DNA of 64,000 nucleotides from Amblyornis subalaris (taxonomy: Eukaryota > Chordata > Aves > Passeriformes > Ptilonorhynchidae): the NCBI GenBank assembly GCA_018881555.1, contig JACAXG010000112.1, positions 1,046,768 through 1,110,767 of the forward strand, read 5' to 3'. The notes beneath the pieces were generated by a model. It saw only the letters and a program-made list of their open reading frames with translations, was not told the DNA's origin and did not search any database. The position numbers were made by a program, and so were the translations under genes. This document shows positions 23,533 to 36,700 of this stretch, piece by piece (position 1 is the first letter of the stretch; each line of letters starts with the position of its first letter).

Positions 23533-25060
23533 CCAGCTTGGAAAGAAAGTCAGGAGGTCTCTAACCCAAATTGTGTTCAAAGAAAGGTCAACACTGATTT
23601 CATACCAAGTTTCTTAAAGCTTTATCCAGCTGAGTCTTGAAGACCTTCAAGGCCAGCATTGTAAAAGTTCTTTATNCACCCATGGAACATCAATTCCTCT
23701 AGTTAATTTCCCAGGCTGTGTGCATTTGTGCACATGCACTTCAGATAGGCCCCCATGTAGCATTCTTTGTCCTTCACAAGACCTCCATTATACCCATCAG
23801 CCTGCCCCATGTACCCTTGTCTTACTTTCCTTTGCTTAACTGCAAGCTCTTATCAGCATCTGATTATATGAATGGTTTAAGGTCTTCCTCACCAGTCTGA
23901 CAAGTCCTATTGTCAAGAACGCTCATCCACACTTTGTCAAATAGATCTCAAGTGTCACCAGCAATCCTTATTCCTTAGAAATTCCTGTCATAAAAATCAA
24001 AGCACTGCTTCTGACAATGCCACTCATCCAGTTGTTATTTCAGGAAGAATCCACCTCTGCCTGAGGCTTTTCTGTCATCCGTGGGACCAAGGGGAAAACC
24101 ACCTTTGTCCTCACCTCTCTGTACTCACTTCTGATTGCTCCAGGTCTCCCTTGGCAGTATTACTGATGCACACATGGATGAGCAAAAACCTGAAGGCCAC
24201 ATGAGACTTGTCATCCTCTATGCACCATTCTGGATCCAAGCCCGATCAAAGAATTAATCTCCTGTGGCAGCAGTTCTGGTTGGCAGGTGGGTGCTTTTAT
24301 GTCTTGCAGAACAGAGTCTCAAAACACCATTGCCTGCTGCTTCCTCTTTGCGCTCTTGGTTCAGGCCCAGCTGGCTCTGAAATCTATTTCAATGAAGTTT
24401 GTTCCCTTTCCTTGGCTGTTAGTGCAACGTATGAATTCTGTAAATTCAGATCTGGAAGCCAAGGAGCCTTTCTCTTGCTGACAGAGAACACAGATCCCCA
24501 TCCATTTCTATCTTGGGAGTGTCCATCCGCAGTTATTCCAGCGTAGTCTTTCATTGTCTTTCCTTCTTTTCGTTCTGTAGCTCAGCGTCGTACCTCTGCA
24601 GTCTCTTTGACAATAGTACAAACCTCCTACTCATCCTCCCTGATACTTCACCCTCTGATTGCCTTCCCTCACAAGTGAGGCCACCATCACTCTCACTCCA
24701 CCCTGCTCCAGGTAAAGCAACAGATGTGAACCTTGGGAGGCAGCATCCTCCCTCTGACCATGCATGAGACCCATAACCCCCAATGTGCCAGGGTTCTTAC
24801 TCCAGCCAAGGCTGGCCACTGACCCTGGTGAGGACACCACCATTGCTGTGCGGTCCAACTGTCTGGAGAGATGTTCCTGGATCCCCTTTGCACCCACTGC
24901 CAAGAAAAGTGTCCTGCAAACAGCCAAAATCCCTGTTGGCTTGCTTTTCTTGCTGTGCACTGTGGTCCCACTCACCAGCAAAACAGACGTACCCACTGCA
25001 GGGGAACACTAGGTCACTCACTCATCAGAAGGCAATTGTTTAGCAAACAACCAAAAAGGA
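23533..25060 (-). mobile_element. Internally deleted CR1: ORF1 esterase and ORF2 start joined to the 3' UTR
   Basis: On the minus strand, from 5' (about 25060) to 3': a GC-richer 5' part with a 121-codon open frame (24631-24996) that I take as the ORF1 N-terminal region. Next comes the ORF1 esterase (SGNH/GDSL-like) domain. Its block I lies at about 24313-24330, where the serine and aspartate of GDS survive but the glycine codon has become TGA. Block III follows as HVCISNTAKGDLE, then an LVRLVRKTLN-like ORF1 end near 23870-23900. The start of ORF2 endonuclease reads LKCMCTNAHSLGN at about 23700-23750. Immediately after, at about 23660-23682, the sequence switches to the CR1 3' UTR in the same orientation. 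More than 2 kb of a normal ORF2 (all of the RT) is missing. Multiple stops and frameshifts make it non-coding today. Confidence 0.8.
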
Positions 25061-28000
25061 TATGAACATAGAGGGACCAGTCTCCTGGGTTTTTCGTATT
25101 TTGTAATGCAATTAACTAGGGATCTTTCTTAATTGCCTCTTTTTTTTCCCAGGCCTGATCTTAACTTCAGAAATAGTTGAGCATATATTTATTTGTGACT
25201 AAAACACCGTGATCATAAAAATGTTCATAATTACTAATTTGATAAAAAACATCAGGAGTGCAATGTGCACTTCACAAAATCAGAAGCACTGAGTATTCTA
25301 AAGGACATGGAAATGAGATTTGAGGACTTCAAGGAAGCTTTTTTCCTCCATCCATTTTATAGGATTATTTTTGTTGCAGTTTCAACTCATGAATAAAGTA
25401 AATCTTCCTGCCAGCATACAATTTCCTGGAAAACTAATTATTGTTCTTGTTGATCATAGGTGAGGTAGGTAGGGATGTCTATTTTAATGTTCCTGGAATC
25501 TCAATTTTTATGACCCTGTTTTCCACTGCTTAAAATTTTGTCAAGTTTCAAACACTTGGGATTAAATAGCCATGTATGATGTCTCCTGCTTAAAAGCTCT
25601 TCAAACACTTTTTCAGAATATGTTTGGGGGAGTAGGGAAATAGTAGGTTTCACTCCACCACTCCCCCCCAAAAAATCAACCTCTTGAAGCTCCTACACAT
25701 TTTTCACGTCTTTAGAGGCAAGAATATCTTCCTTTTTAATTTCCCAAGGTAGCCATCTTGACATCCTTAACACGCTTTTTATTGCTCAGTTAATACCATC
25801 AAAGTATAAGAACTAGAAAAATCCTTATATATTCAGACTTTTTTTAGAATTCTAATATTCTAAATTCTGAAATTGTCTACTGCATTGGACACCTGATACT
25901 TTTTTATTGNCTTGCGTATATACCTTTCTCTCAGAATGACTGAGCACTTGTTAACCAAATAATTCGAGCAGTGAGGAGCATTTTCCTTAAATCATTCATT
26001 CTGACTGGAGCATGTAAGTCAGGAAGCATGGGGGATTTTTGTAGTGCTCTTTCTGTTTTCTTTACCAACAACCAGAGACAAAAATAAGGAGAATGAAAAA
26101 CATTCTTCAATAAATCCAAAAAAACAAGGAAGAAGTGAGACAGGTGTTACAGAATTCAGGAATTTGACTGGAGGTCTGAATTTTACATTCACTGAATTTC
26201 ATTTTCTACTACATAGCTGGATTCTTTTATATCTTAACTTCGATACAGAAGAATATTGAAATGTATTTCTGAAAACGTTGCTGAAAATACTTTGCTGCTT
26301 TAACCAAAGCAAAGTCCCTATTCAGTGTGGTTTAGGATGCAGGTGTCTCCTATTTCCCTGGGAGGACCTAACATGAAATGCAGAATCCGTGTATGTCTGT
26401 AGGTATATATACTCATATTTTCATTGTTAAAATTGAAAGGTTCTACTTTTCTTATGTTTGGTTCGGCAGAAACACCGTATGTTATATATGCTTATATAGT
26501 TATATAATGCTTATATACTGTAAGCACACAAATATTTGTAACTTTTTCACAAAATAATGTGTAAAATAGAAAAAATAAGTTGTCTTTTATTTAGTGTTTC
26601 CAGTAATGCTAAGATTCTTTTAGATAAGTCAAGTAAAGTGATGTGTAGCTTCTACAACCTTCAGCATAATCTTATCAGTGTAATATTAGGAACATTAATC
26701 AAGAAGATATCTGAAAAGAAAAATAAAACTTTTCCTCTTCTATGGTAAATAATGTATGGACTTCTCTCCAGATGGTATCAAGTAAAGCACTTTTGGCTAT
26801 CTTCTAAATTACATAATTCAAAACTACTATTTTGTGCAGAGTAGAAATTCTGTCCTTGACAGACTATAACTCATGAACACTTTCTCGTGAAGGAAAACAG
26901 AATGCTGCTAGGGAAACCATTATTCATTTTGCTTAGGTTATCTCAAAGAGAACATATGGTTTAATGAGATTTGAAACGATTGGACCTTAATAAGTGTTGG
27001 TCTGGGACTTCAAGATTTATAAGGTTAAACGATATTATCAGCATTAGAGTTTTAAGGGGTTAAAATTGAATGAAAGTTCGTTTCGAGGTTATCTATTAAA
27101 AATGGTACAGTTAGAGTACCAGAGATGCTAGATACTACTGCAGTGCCTCAAACTTCTGCACCAGTCAAACCAAAATGATTTTACGTTCCCTTCTTGATCA
27201 CACATACAAAAATACACTGTGTCAACTACATGTTCTTAAGTGTAGAAATGTACAAAGGATCAACAGCTGCTGGAAAGAGCAAGTCTGGAAAGAGCATGTC
27301 TAACTGCCTTTCTTTCTGAACCCTGAGAGTACTCTTCATTCATATCGTGAAATTTAACAAGGGGCAATAAGTATTAAATTTTTACTCAACAGACTGAAAT
27401 AAGGTTTGTGTTTAACCTGCTGTGTTCTGTTCTTCGAACAGTAAAAGCTCATATCTTCCAGGTGAGATGTGACAGCAAAGTTCATTATATTCAATAAAGA
27501 TCAAATTGGTATATTTTCAAGAGACAAAGTTCCAGACTGAGGGGGGTCAAAGTTTTCTGTGAGTCAGTAATATAGATTGTGGTTAATGTTCTTTTGATGT
27601 CTTTGAGACCCTGCTTGTCCTCTCCTGAAATCAATGGAAAAACCCTGACTGACATGTTGAAGCCTTGAACTCTTAGATTTTTCTCCATTGTGTGAACTAG
27701 GCAATAGCATGATAAAAAAGGTCAATCATACACATTTTACTCATGCAGCCAGTGACTTTACAAAAAAATGTAATTATTTGCATAGCAAGGATTTCTCAGG
27801 TAAGTCATGCCTTGAAGATCAAATCCTACACTGTAAAATATTTCATGATTTCTAAGGATAACATGATTAAAAAATCACACTTCATCAGTGCTTTATTTTT
27901 AAAAACAAATGCATTTATAATTTCTAAATGTAAAAGATGCCTTTGCAACAGCAGTATGTGAGACTTTGGTGTTACAATTAATTACAAGTGCTGTTCCTTG

Positions 28001-28234
28001 TTTAAAAATTTGTTGGGGAAAAAATGACAAATTGACCATCTTTGATTTTTAGTTCTGAAAGCCATTTTTAATTAATGATCATTCATTTGTTGTAAGTTGA
28101 ATAGTGAAAGAAATACTTAAATACTAAAATAATGTATATTATAGTGTAGATAAACTGTTAATAGGGGAAAAAGGTAATGTACATCTGGTTTTTGCAACAT
28201 TTTTTTTCCTAATGCTGAGAAAATAGGGATTTTT
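25061..28234. other. Gene-free AT-rich stretch
   Basis: No gene or transposon is recognised. It contains short oddities only: a GGGGGAGT/ACTCCCCC inverted repeat around 25625-25670, an 8-bp-arm hairpin at 26289-26315, and a 15-bp near-tandem duplication (CTGGAAAGAGCAAGT) at 27270-27299. Confidence 0.5.
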
Positions 28235-28330
28235 TGTGGTTTAACCGTGGCCAGCAACCAAGCCCTATGCAGCCACTTGCTCACTCTCCCACCAGAAGGA
28301 TTGGGGAGAGAACTGGAAGGGTAAAATCAT
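28235..28330 (+). mobile_element. ERV LTR fragment (5' end of the TGTGGTTTAACC family)
   Basis: It starts TGTGGTTTAACC and continues with CAGCAACCAAGCC, CAGCCACTTGCTCAC and GGGGAGAGAACTGGAAGGGT, in the same order as the first 90 bp of the LTRs at 39946 and 59173. Similarity stops at about 28330, so only the 5' edge of the LTR remains. It is non-coding; the 3' part is lost or too diverged to see. Confidence 0.8.
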
Positions 28331-30831
28331 GATTTATTGCCTCTAGGAATGGTTGACCTTTTTAAAAAGAACATTTTAGACAAAGGAGACAAAAGAACAA
28401 GAATAACCAAGTAAACCCATTCAAAGAGCCTAATCATTCAAATTTAAATATACACTGATCATAATTTTCTACTTCATTCCAAAAGTGAAAAATATAAAAC
28501 AGTTGTAGTATACTGTTTCTTGCTATTTCACATAAATTTTTGTAACACAAGATAATGAGAACAAGGCAGACACAATAAAAATAAAAAATGCATGTTGATG
28601 CTCAGCATTTTCAGTTGCATCTTTCAAGTCATTGAAATGTGATGGTGAATATTCTATTAAGGCCATACATAAAAAAGACAAACTAAGCAGTAAACCTGTT
28701 TACCTAATGAAATAGTAAATCATAAAACCCGTGTAAAAAAGATTTTTATCCACAGTTTACAGGAAGATCATTAAGAGTCAAAAATGAATGTGTTACTAGG
28801 CAAAAAAAAAGGTCTTTAAAAATAAAAGTAGGAAATAAATTCATTATGGATTTCCAAGGTAATTTATGTTGGATATGTATAGTATCAGACCTATTAGTAT
28901 AAAATTAACATTAATCATATTCAAACATAGAACCACATCTTTGCTAAAGAAACCAAAGGAAATAATATGTATTGTGTGAGAACACCATCCCTGATCTGAC
29001 ATAAATTTATCTTGGTATTTATTGATAGTAATTGATCTGGCATGTTCCAGTTTGTGCTGATCTCTTTGAACAGCTGGTAAGAAATTTGAATGGGTACTTT
29101 TTCTTTGTATAACACAGATTTTTAGTCATGTCCTAGGAATGGATTTATTATCTCATGGAAATTTGACTTAAAATTTAAAAACATCATTAAATATAAGCTN
29201 CTTAGAATGGCTTCATGAGGTATAGCCAATGAGACACTAATGACATTAGTGATGTTCCTTGCCACTCCAAATAAAAATACATTCTCTTCAGTATCTTCTT
29301 TTGATGAAAACCTGAACTGTACACTAATTCAGATATGGAAAGTTGCTGTACTTTATTAAGTCATCATATCTCATTTTTATGACCCAACAGCATGAACAGA
29401 AAAAAAGACCATCAAGGACAATTATGATCAGCAATAGCTGTGTGGCACCAGCTCTGAATACTGGGTGTTGAAATGTAACAGAGGATACGAGTCTAAAGGA
29501 TTGATGACTTAAAATACATGCTGATAAAAACTAAATTTTGGTAATGTGCNTTGTTAGCCAATGTTACTCTTGTAAAGTTATGTTTCAAAGTCTGAAACTG
29601 GTTTGATTTANCACTTTTTCATACTCCCTTCACCACAATCTCTGACATACATAAATATACACTCAGTTGAAAGAGTAACACCTATAATTGATAATGTTTG
29701 CAATTGTCTTCTGTTTTATACATTTTGGGTCAACACCTAAGTGGTAGTTTTGGATAATATTTTACATTCTGGATCTTTTTACTTGTAATAAATGNATGGT
29801 TGAGTATTGTCTGTGATTTCTGTTATCATCCTGTGTCTGTACCCTGCTATACCACATTTCAGTCTGAGATCACAGACAGTTCATATCAAACTTGGTATTG
29901 CCATAAACTAGNACTAAGTCAAGGCAAATTTAGGATATATTCACTTCACTGTTATACAATTGCTATTATACCTTAGCCCAGCTAAAATCATCTCAGACCA
30001 AGACAAGATTAAGCAAGTCCTAATGCTGTTTTCATAGGTTGATGAAAGGTGTGTGGTCCTTCATTAGTAATAGCAAAATGCAAATTTACCAAGATTTTAC
30101 AGATCAGTTTCCTCTTCAGTTCCTACATTGCATTTGACTATTTTACAATAGTTCTAGATTAAAGAATGTGCACAGAGATACATTTGCCACATAGAGAGGA
30201 GAGGGATATCTACCTGTTGCTTAAATGCCCAAGGGTACCTAATCTCATTAAATCTTTCTAGAAGAGGATTTTTCCACCATTTTTTGTATTTTAAAAATTA
30301 TGAAAGGAATGTTTATCTTTACACTTGGAAATATCTATGCATACAGGAATTTAAAATAAACATGTCAATCATCTTATTGTGGTAGAGCATATGGCAGGAC
30401 GAAATGAAAAGCTACTTGAAGTGAATGTACTCCTAGGCTGATTTTTTCCCCATATTGACCTTTTTCCAAGCCTCTTTCCTTATCCTTATTTTCAAGTGTT
30501 CTTTTGTTATTTTTTTTCTCTGTATTAGCATGATGTGAATTTTTCTTTATGGAAAATGTCAGTGTTGGTTCCATAATATATACATATATATGTGTGTGTG
30601 TTGCAATAATTTCCTTTAGCATTTACTTAAACCTTCTAAATATGTTGTCATTTGCTTTTGTGTAATCTTCTCAATCATTACATTTTTTTAGATTACGCAA
30701 TGTGGATGCTTTACTTTTAGCTCATCAATGCTTCCTTCTAATACCTTAATAATTTTTGTTGTTTGGAAGTCTGAATTTTGCTCTTCTGTAACAAGGGGTG
30801 GGATTCCAGATTGCACAAATCTATATTTAAT

Positions 30832-30899
30832 GATGGGATAGAGCTCCAGATTGTAGACTACTAAATTTAGGTATTTACAATCTGGAGCTGAATTCAATT
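30832..30899 (+). other. 68-nt hairpin resembling a miRNA precursor
   Basis: A perfect 14-bp stem pairs AGCTCCAGATTGTA (30842-30855) with TACAATCTGGAGCT (30876-30889). The stem extends inward by G56:T75 wobble and A57:T74. Outward, after a 2-nt symmetric mismatch, 36-39 pairs with 92-95, and after one more mismatch, 32-34 pairs with 97-99. About 23 pairs form in total, with a roughly 16-18 nt loop containing the palindrome CTAAATTTAG. Three pairs are G:T wobbles in the plus sense and would be C/A mismatches in the minus transcript, so a plus-strand RNA would fold better. It could instead be a palindromic MITE or ancient repeat remnant. Confidence 0.4.
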
Positions 30900-31874
30900 T
30901 CAGCTTTGGGTGAGTATGCTGAAGATCAAAATATGATAGTGCATAATTTCTGAGGCTATGTTTAGCTTCTAAGACTCAATTTCTTATTAGGAAAGGGACC
31001 AGGAAGGAACTATATTCTTTTGACAGTAAAACCATCAGATCCTTAAGATATGAGTACAATTCATTAAAGCCAGTTATCAGTGTGCCAAAGAACTAGAACT
31101 AATAGCAGAAACCAACTAGTCGAGNTCTGTATGAATTAATTTACTTGTTTTACTTCCTTATTTTGAGGTATATACAACGACACCACATATAAATTCACAC
31201 AGTATTTCTGTCTTTTTCCTTGTGATGTCTATGGTGCCTACATTAGGAGTACATTCACACATACAGAAGACACAGTCTGGTGAGAAATTTCGTGTGTAAA
31301 ATCAATCCTGATCCACAGACTTGTCTGTCTATCCTCCTTTCAGAGGATATAGCCAGCGAACTTAATGGAACAGATCTTCAGCACATGTTCAGGCAGCCTT
31401 CTGTCAAGCATAAAGTGGTACAATCCCAGCCATTTTCATTAAATAGCCCAGATGAGGAAAATTAATTATCTTGTTGACTGGACCTTTTATCTTAGAAGTA
31501 GGAGATCAGGTTCAGAGATTTTTTTCAGCCAAAACAATATTTTAACCTGAATTACCTTATCAGGCCTTAAAATACTCTGGGTGGAACCTTTTTCTCCACT
31601 TTTACATGTAAGTAATCAGATAAGTGGCTGCAGCTAAGAATCCTGCAGTGGCAGAACGGAAGTGGAACAAGTGAAAGTCATCATGACTCTGCCACCTAGT
31701 AGTTCCATCAGCTAGGAGAAGACAGACTAAGGCTCTTTTCCCTGGTTTATCCCAATTTTTTTGGTTGTTTTTAAAGTAACATGCATAAACACAGCTCTCA
31801 GTGGGACTCTTTGGATAGATAAATGAACTCTTGTGCAAACCTTTATAAGATTCCTTATGAAAAAGTATATCATC

Positions 31875-32085
31875 ACCTTTATTATTAATAATTATTAACC
31901 ATCAAAAATATTAATAACATTAATAACTATATAATATATCATTAGTATTAATATTTATATAGTTATTAATATTATCATTTAAATTATTATTAAACCTTTG
32001 ATTATTTATTGTTGGCTTTTGTTATATTTGTAGAACATTCTTATTAAATGTAATAATAATTGTTATTGCTGTTATTATTATGCCT
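31875..32085. repeat. AT-rich zone with TAATAA units and a 15-bp inverted repeat
   Basis: The tract is almost only A and T, built from TTAATAAT/ATTATTAA units. It includes a perfect 15-bp inverted repeat, ATTAATAACTATATA (31919-31933) against 31956-31970, with a 22-bp spacer. Such sequence unwinds and extrudes easily, but no specific element is recognised. Confidence 0.75.
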
Positions 32086-33483
32086 CAAATTTCCCCCACA
32101 CCTTTTCCACTACATAATTCACTAAATCTATTGTCTCTGTCTCTAATCTACTAAATTTATTTAATTAACACCATTGTGAAAAAATGAAAAGGCCAGAGAA
32201 GGGGAAAAGTCCACTACTGCAATGACCGTGTTAGGAGGGACTCTGAAAAGTAAATAAGCAAGCTCAGGCAAATGGAATAACCTTTATGTCAACGGCTATT
32301 TGTACAGTTTGTAGAAGAAAAATACATAAGATTTTGGAAACTCGGGGTCTCTGTGACTGAAAACTATTGGAATTCTAAATAGTGTCATTCTTTACTGAAG
32401 ATGGGGGACACAAAATATGACACATCCTAGTTCAGCCAGGTGTGTTGATGAGGATTTTGTTTAAACCAATCTTCCTATGAGCCCTAGTGAAATGATAACG
32501 CAAGACTGAAGTTCCACAGAATGGAAAATATTGACTTATTAATACTCATAAATTAAAAATAAAGTGAAACTCTTTCTCAGGAAAGTATAGATATGGTGAT
32601 TTAAAAAATTATTTTTAGAACATCCTTCATTCAGAAAATGGTCTTTCTTCTATTTTAAAATTATTAGTGGAAACATATCAGTATCATCACTTCCATGACT
32701 CCTTTTATGATTAAAATACTATGAATGTGAAGCTGTTATTTTACATACGCATTTAAAAGCATATTTTAACCATAAATGATGGAAATATGAAATAATTTGT
32801 GGATATTTCACTTTAAATAAATTGTTAAGTCTTAATTTCTTGTCAAACTGTAAGAGTCATCAAAATTTTGGAGTCTCAAAATTTGCCACAGGAAGATGAC
32901 TCTGAATTGCAAACCAGCTCTAATGTTATACCTCTTATTTTCTCATCAGACATACCTCTTATTTTGTCTTCAGTTAATGTATCCAGAAGCTTTTCATGAC
33001 ATTCATGCTGATTGCATAAATTAGCAAAGTAAATTTCCAATACCAATTAATTTTTTGGTAAAGTGAACCTATATCTTGTTCCTTCCGTTTAGATTTCTCA
33101 TTGGCTGTAAACTTCATAGAAGTTTAACTTCCAGATTCTAAGTTTCTAAGCTTCTGAGATTTTAAACAAAAGTATAATAAAAACATAACAAAACAAAGAT
33201 ATTAATTATAAGGTTCAAAANTACTTAATTTGACTGATTTTACTATTGGTATTGCAATATCTTCCATGGTCTATTAAATCTAGCCTTACACAGACTCTGA
33301 CTTTCAACAGATTAATATAAATTCAAAATTTCTTTAAGATCTGCCCCTAAATAAAATTCCCAAAGATGCAAAGTTTGGTACATTTTGAGTGATGAAAAGC
33401 AAAACTGAAGGAGATGTATGCCTTTTCAACTACCAGAAGGGTAATTTCAAGGAGAACATGACTTAAAAATATTTCCTTACAAA

Positions 33484-33786
33484 GGTGGCTCAGTCCATAT
33501 CCCAGCTGAAGAGCCTCTATAGTGCTGCACACAGCATGGGTAACAAATAGGAGGAACTGTGAGCCACTGTGCAGGTAGAGAGCTGCCATCTAATTGCCAT
33601 TGCTGAAACGTGGTGAGATGACTCACACAACTGGAGCACTGCAGTTGAGGGCTGTACATTGTTCAGAAGAGAGAGGCAATAAAGGTGGTGTGGGGTGTGG
33701 TTGCTCTCTATGTACAAAAAGTGGATTGACTGCACANAACTGCTTTTGAAAAACAGTGATGAACAGGTTGAAAGCTTATGGGTTNT
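33484..33786 (+). mobile_element. CR1 LINE internal fragment, ORF2 endonuclease N-terminus
   Basis: The plus-strand translation gives, with stops, LKSLYSAAHSMGNK, ATVQVESCHLIAIAETW, DDSHNWSTAVEGCTLFRRER and KKWIDCTELLLKNSDEQVES. This matches the order of the N-terminal AP-endonuclease-like domain of CR1 ORF2, including the conserved asparagine-region and TETW-type blocks. Several in-frame stops (after MGNK, EEL, ETW and RERQ) show it is dead. No 3' UTR or tail follows in the next kilobase, so this is an internal piece of a longer copy broken by deletion or rearrangement. Confidence 0.85.
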
Positions 33787-36700
33787 TTCATAGTTAATTT
33801 CCGAAAAAAAAAGATAATCTATAAAGAACTCAAAGTTTGCTGTGAGGATGCTTTTTGGATTAGATCCATCAATAAGTTCGGATGGAGGGAACCTGGTCTA
33901 GGCAAGGTATGATCAAAGAACAATTTAGGTCGGTANATTTGGGGAGTCTCTTGAGCATTCTCAGCTGCAACAAGTTGATTTTGTTGCCTAAATATAGATA
34001 TCTAGCCTTTTCAAAGACATAAGATATACCAGGCTGGAAAGACACAGTTCTACTGGTTGTCTTCAGACATACCTGCTTCACTCATGCAAATGTCTCAGAT
34101 TCTATGTGGTGTCCCAAATATTAGTGGAAACTAAAGTTAAAGCAACTGAATAAACTCTAAAGGTCTGAGAAATGCTAAAACCTCCCATAAAGCTCTCCAA
34201 TGCTAAGTGGCAGCTGATGGTAGGCTTGTAAAACTGCATATTTTTATTTAGGCATGTTCTAAGTTAGTATGATCCTTCTCTGACAGAAAATTACTGAAAG
34301 CACACAAAAGACAAGCCTTAGATTTCTCTCCTGATTTCTTTTCTGCAATCTGGTCCCAGATTCACCCACAATGGTCACTAGAGGAAAGAGTGATGGATTT
34401 GTACCTGTAATGCTTGGCCAGATGTCAAGTGGCAGCTTACACATTTCTAATAGCTGTAGAAAGCTTTAAAATACTTACTGAAACTTATAGAGGTTTTAAC
34501 ACTTAACCTCTTGGAAGTCTCTCCTAAGAATATGCAAACTACAGTGTTTCTTAAGCTTATAACTAGGTCAAACAAGGACAAATTTTCACAAGAATGGCAA
34601 AAAAAGGAAATATAGTATGAAAAAGTCATTTTGCTGCCAAATTTAAAGTCCCTGTCCCAAAGTTTGGTGCTATCACAGCATTCTAAAGAACAGATTGCCA
34701 GAATTCCTATTAGAATTACAAAAAAAAAAAAAAAATCCTTCAAACCCACAGGGTTTTTCCTTATGTTCATGAAAAAGCCGAAGTATTTTTTTGGAAGATA
34801 AAAGTACTCCCAGCATCATAAAAATTTCAGCTTGGGGTAACTCTTAATTTAATTGGTTAAAGTCTGAATAAATCATAAGCATCTGAAATCTGGTCCTAAA
34901 ATTAAAGTTTCAGGGAACCTTGAAAATAACGGTTAATTGACCTGCCTGTAACAGAATAGAGAACAAAAGGCAAGCCTGAGCACTGTGTTTCCCTCAAGTC
35001 AAGAACCTTTGAATTGATAAACTTCATGTACAAATTCCACAGTAAACTCAGCATAGAGTCAAAAACAGAGATCTGTTTATGTCAATTAGGTCAATACGAT
35101 AATTATTTGACAAAAATTATTAGGATTTGTCCTGAAAGCTAAAATAGCAGAAAAATCTTTAGATGAACAAAATTCAATCTATCAGCAAAATTTTCAATAC
35201 TCAAAATAAATTTACAGCTCTCCTATCAGTGAAATCTACATATTTCATTCAATTCCACTAGTTTGTTTTTCCTCAATTTTGGGTTAAATTTTGAGTGTAT
35301 ATACTATCTTTTGATACTACAGTGATAATTTACTGATGAGAGAAATCAGAGAAAGGATTTTTGTTGGCTTGAAGGAGAACTAGAACCTAGTAATGGACCA
35401 GACCAAGACATATTTCATCTCTCATTCGGAGTAAAGGTTCCTGAAGCATAGTTCTGTACCATTTTTACTGGTAAATATTTCCTACATATGGTGATTCATA
35501 TAAATAGGTCCCAAGCTCACAGGTACTATTTAAATGCACAAGAGTTTTCATATCTTTCATTCGAATGGCAGCTTTATTACTATTATTATTTTCATTAGTA
35601 TTTTCTAAAGGGTCCCCCCTCCTCTTTTATATATAATGTTTTCAGTGCAGGATGAATTTTAAAACATTATGAGATTAAAAATTATGTTTTCTTCCAGTTT
35701 AGATCTGAGCCTTAAAACTCTGGCAGAAATGATGTGAACTTAAAGCTGACAGGTTGGCAGAAGAATGTATTGAAAGAAGAAATGGTCTTGGTAATCTAAG
35801 ATTTTATAAATCACTTCCATATCCATCTATTGTAACAATAAATGGCTACTCTTTTTTCAAAGACACTGAAATGAAGAGGAATTATTTCATGTCACTGAAA
35901 CAAATATTTTAAAATAACTTTATTTATATTTCAATGGTCAGATTGCACAACTCTTTACCTGATATTCATTTTTCTGGAACATGTAGATAATGATGAAAAC
36001 CCAACTAATCCAGATTAGGGTTTGAAACCAGCATTGGACAAGCTTAGGGTATTAAGATATAGTAAGTACAACAGGGCTTGCTCAGTGGAAGAGGGAGGGA
36101 AAGGCAATTACATGTATAGCAATGACTACTTTTTGTCTGCTACGCAGGGATAAAAACATTCTCCCTTCGTTGCATTTTATAGCATTTTTGTTAGCTAAAA
36201 TTGTTCCCAGCTCTTTCTTGACAAAACAGTACTTCCTGTCTGTAATGATCCCNGGGTTAGGTTTTAGTGTGGTTGTTTTACTTCTGGAAATCTATGTGTG
36301 TGTGAGTCTATGTCTGTGTGTGTTGTCCCAATTTACCTCCAACTCTATTTTGTTTCTTTTCATAAATGTTTGCATTTGGCTATAGCTGAGCCATAATCAA
36401 TCACTGGTGTGACAGAGTGATGTAAATATTAGTTGACTTCAGGATTACCGTGGAGTTAATCAATGATGTTTGATTTAACATGAGTCACCTGCTTTGCACA
36501 TTCTGTTCTTGGCAGTCTTCTGGTCATCATTCTTTGTAAGCAGGATCCTACATTTCACTAAGGGGTAAAGGAGGGGTGTGATTATTTATTTGTTTGCTGT
36601 GTTTGTTAAAGTATTTCAAGAAAACAGTAATGTTTATAGGAGACAGAAAAGCAAAAAAGGACATCCAACTCTTGACATGCTGTTGAAATAGGAAATTCTG

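Larger units (their letters stand above)
28331..33483. other. Gene-free AT-rich stretch
   Basis: No gene or transposon is recognised apart from the hairpin at 30832-30899 and the AT-rich palindromic zone near 31.9 kb, both listed separately. A short TA/TG microsatellite lies at about 30578-30603. Confidence 0.5.

Noticed and set aside
24208..25065. Several plus-strand frames of 64-112 codons
   Set aside because: They are antisense to the CR1 ORF1 region on the minus strand.
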